From: Pomphorhynchus laevis | Lineage: Eukaryota; Acanthocephala; Palaeacanthocephala; Echinorhynchida; Pomphorhynchidae | Assembly (NCBI GenBank): GCA_012934845.2 | Contig: WNNJ02000308.1 | Location: 148,201-212,200, forward strand | Length of the DNA: 64,000 nucleotides | Reading direction: 5' to 3' | Shown: piece by piece, positions 62,040 through 64,000 of the stretch | Numbering within the stretch: the stretch's first letter is position 1 | Layout: the number at the start of each line of letters is the position of its first letter | Notes under the pieces: generated by a model | The model's input: only the letters and a program-made list of their open reading frames with translations | Databases searched by the model: none | Told to the model about the DNA's origin: nothing | Position numbers and translations under genes: made by a program

Positions 62040-63940
62040 TATCGATGCAGAAAAAATTGCACAACTACACATATTTGAACTTTGTCAATTGGTAAAAATG
62101 GACATTTAAATGAGAGCTACAATCACTTTTGTCGAATATTACGCGCAGCCAGCATGGAAAAGCAATATATTCACAGCAATTTAAAAATATTTGATAGATA
62201 TGAGATAGAGAAGCTGAAAAGGCGAATGCTTATGGTAAAACATCAGCTAAAGAACCAACCAATAAAAAGGAAAGTTTACTTGACTTTGAGAAACCAGTAT
62301 GTGAGTAAACTGCAAAGAGCGATCAATAATAGGAGATATCAGAAGGAACAACGATGGCTACGTGATGCAGAAACACAACCATGGAAACTTTTACCATAAA
62401 GGAATGGAAGTATCACAAGCAACATTAATATGGACGTTTGGTATTCACATTATAGTGAAATGCTATATGATCACAAGGATACTGTGGTCGAGAACTACAT
62501 GAGTATAGATTATGTTATCAGTGCATCTTATAATCGAGTAGACGAATTAAACATTGATTTTACCATGCTGGAGATATTCGGGGAGATTAGTCGAAATCCT
62601 AATCATAGGGCTGCGGGTGAAGACCTGGTTTGCAATGAGCAGCTGAAGGTGATAAATGCAAAAGTTAGTTATTACTTTACAGAAATGTTTAACGCAATAT
62701 TAGAAAGCGGGATAATATTGGAAGTTTGGAGAAGTGTTCAAGTAAAAGTACTATATAAAGGAAAAGGTGATCCGCTTGATCCAGATTCCTATCGGGGTAT
62801 TTCCTTTCTGAGTCACTCGTATAAGTTGTTCACAAGACTATTATCAGTTCGGTTAAACTCATATTTCGAGAGACATAGATCACTTCCAAACGAACAATTC
62901 GGTTTTTGCAGGGGAAGATCAACAAAAAGTGATATCAGAGAAATACGTGACATGGTAAGAAATAGTTCACGAGGTCAGTGTGGACCTACAATAGCAGTGT
63001 TTGTGGATTTCTCGAAGGCGTACGATGGAATTGACAGTGGATTATTGTTGATAAAGTTACAATTTCTGCACAAAGTAGAGGGAAGAGTTTTGAAAGTATT
63101 GAATAGCATTTTACTACCTAACCTGATAAGGATCGAAGACGGGAATCGATTGTCGATGCCGATAAGACAAACCAGAGGTCTGTAACAGGGAGACAAACTC
63201 ATATTAGCAGACAAATCAATAAAAACCGCGCCATCATTCCTGTATTTAGGCGTGACGCTCACGTCAAGGTGGTCATTTTCGGAAAACCTAAATAACGTCA
63301 GATGCAAATTGGCAACGAGAATATCGTGTTTTTCGAATTTTAGAAAAATCTCTCTTAAGGGGGTCATGACTCTTTTTAGGATTATGCTTGAACCTATAAT
63401 AACGTATGGATTACAAACAATTTGGAAATACCTGACTGTTCAAAATATAGAAACACTCGATAAAGCAAAATGGTCTTTTCTCAAACGATATTTAGGCTTA
63501 TCGCAGAAATTTTTATCAAGACTTGTTGCTTTGTTTACGAAACAACAACCTACATCATGGATATCAAAAGAAAGATTCACGCTAGCGAATACATCGAATT
63601 ATCAGGCATACACCCGCATATGGCGTGATAAAATAAAGGGAGTATCAGATGAATATTACGAGATGCCGGCAATGAAGCAATCTGACTAGAAAATTGCCAA
63701 ACTTCTCGAAACGCCATCTTATAGCACGCATATCAACGACTGGACACCGTAGTAAGTTTTGTGAAAAAGGTGGGGTGCATGACAGGAGCTCAGCTTGTAG
63801 ATGCAAGTTCTGTTTGAAGAGGTGTCAGGATCTTAATAACGTTTACCGGTGTACATATTTGGCAACTATAAGCTTGGAACAAATTGACAAATTAAGCTGA
63901 AGGAGGCGTAAAAGCCTTAAAATTTCAATTGATGTAAAAT
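62040..63940 (+). mobile_element. LINE (non-LTR retrotransposon), RT-bearing 3' two-thirds, broken
   Basis: One plus-strand frame (62082-63689) carries a linker after the missing endonuclease (DAETQPWKLLP, stop at 62397), then WYSHYSEMLYDHKDTVVENY, AGEDLVCNEQLK, VKVLYKGKGDPLDPDSYRGI, EQFGFCRGRSTKSDIREIRD and VFVDFSKAYDGID (RT blocks 1-4), and RGL-stop-QGDKL at 63183. It then jumps straight to FLYLGVTLTSRWSFSENL, so the segment with the catalytic YADD box is deleted. The tail has CRCKFCLKRC near 63800 in another frame. It lies in an upstream GOGAT intron, antisense. The clade is uncertain (R1/I/jockey group likely). Confidence 0.85.
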
Positions 63941-64000
63941 AAATCGCTCAGATTAATATTATTAATAATATAAAATTAATATTATAATATTAATAATTTA

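Overview
This window is AT-rich animal DNA, roughly three quarters A+T by eye. Its backbone is one large, intron-rich gene on the minus strand, embedded in decayed transposable elements. The intron-exon structure, the fused eukaryotic glutamate synthase, and the mix of LINEs, Penelope-like retroelements, hAT transposons, MITEs and tRNA-derived SINEs point to a metazoan, most likely an arthropod such as an insect. The species is not identifiable from the sequence alone.

The host gene is NAD(P)H-dependent glutamate synthase (GOGAT). I could place 28 exons on the minus strand, from 61679 down to a stop codon at 9753-9755. Together they make 4446 nt in one frame (1481 residues plus stop), and every exon-exon phase agrees. 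They cover the middle and C-terminal parts of the enzyme: the central domain, the FMN/3Fe-4S synthase domain, the GXGXG helix domain, the 4Fe-4S segment and the FAD/NAD(P) domains. The N-terminal glutaminase part should lie beyond position 64000. The reading frame is whole but the protein is divergent, most visibly in the glycine-rich nucleotide motif of exon 24. Most 3' splice sites end in TAG or AAG rather than CAG, and one intron appears to be GC-AG.

Layout: 1-9500 lies downstream of GOGAT and holds LINE pieces, a tandem array of an unrecognised hairpin repeat (called hpA here) and a tRNA-like SINE. 9.75-30.4 kb holds the C-terminal exons, with two related LINE copies in opposite orientation, a CR1/L2-like LINE fragment and a long foldback element in the introns. 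30.9-38.7 kb holds a Penelope-like fragment, a tandem repeat carrying hammerhead ribozymes, a MITE family and a hAT transposase remnant split by one of those MITEs. 39.7-54 kb holds the synthase-domain exons plus a Penelope GIY-YIG fragment and more LINE and SINE pieces. 54.9-56.9 kb holds a second cluster of hammerhead-bearing repeats in both orientations. 57-64 kb holds the most upstream visible exons and a plus-strand LINE.

The most notable system is the set of four well-formed type I hammerhead ribozyme motifs and one decayed motif, in 460-bp tandem or inverted repeats at 34.4-35.3 and 54.9-56.6 kb. The arrangement resembles the terminal repeats of Penelope-like elements and animal retrozymes. 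The hpA family and a SINE core domain with compensatory stem changes are the other candidates for undescribed repeats.
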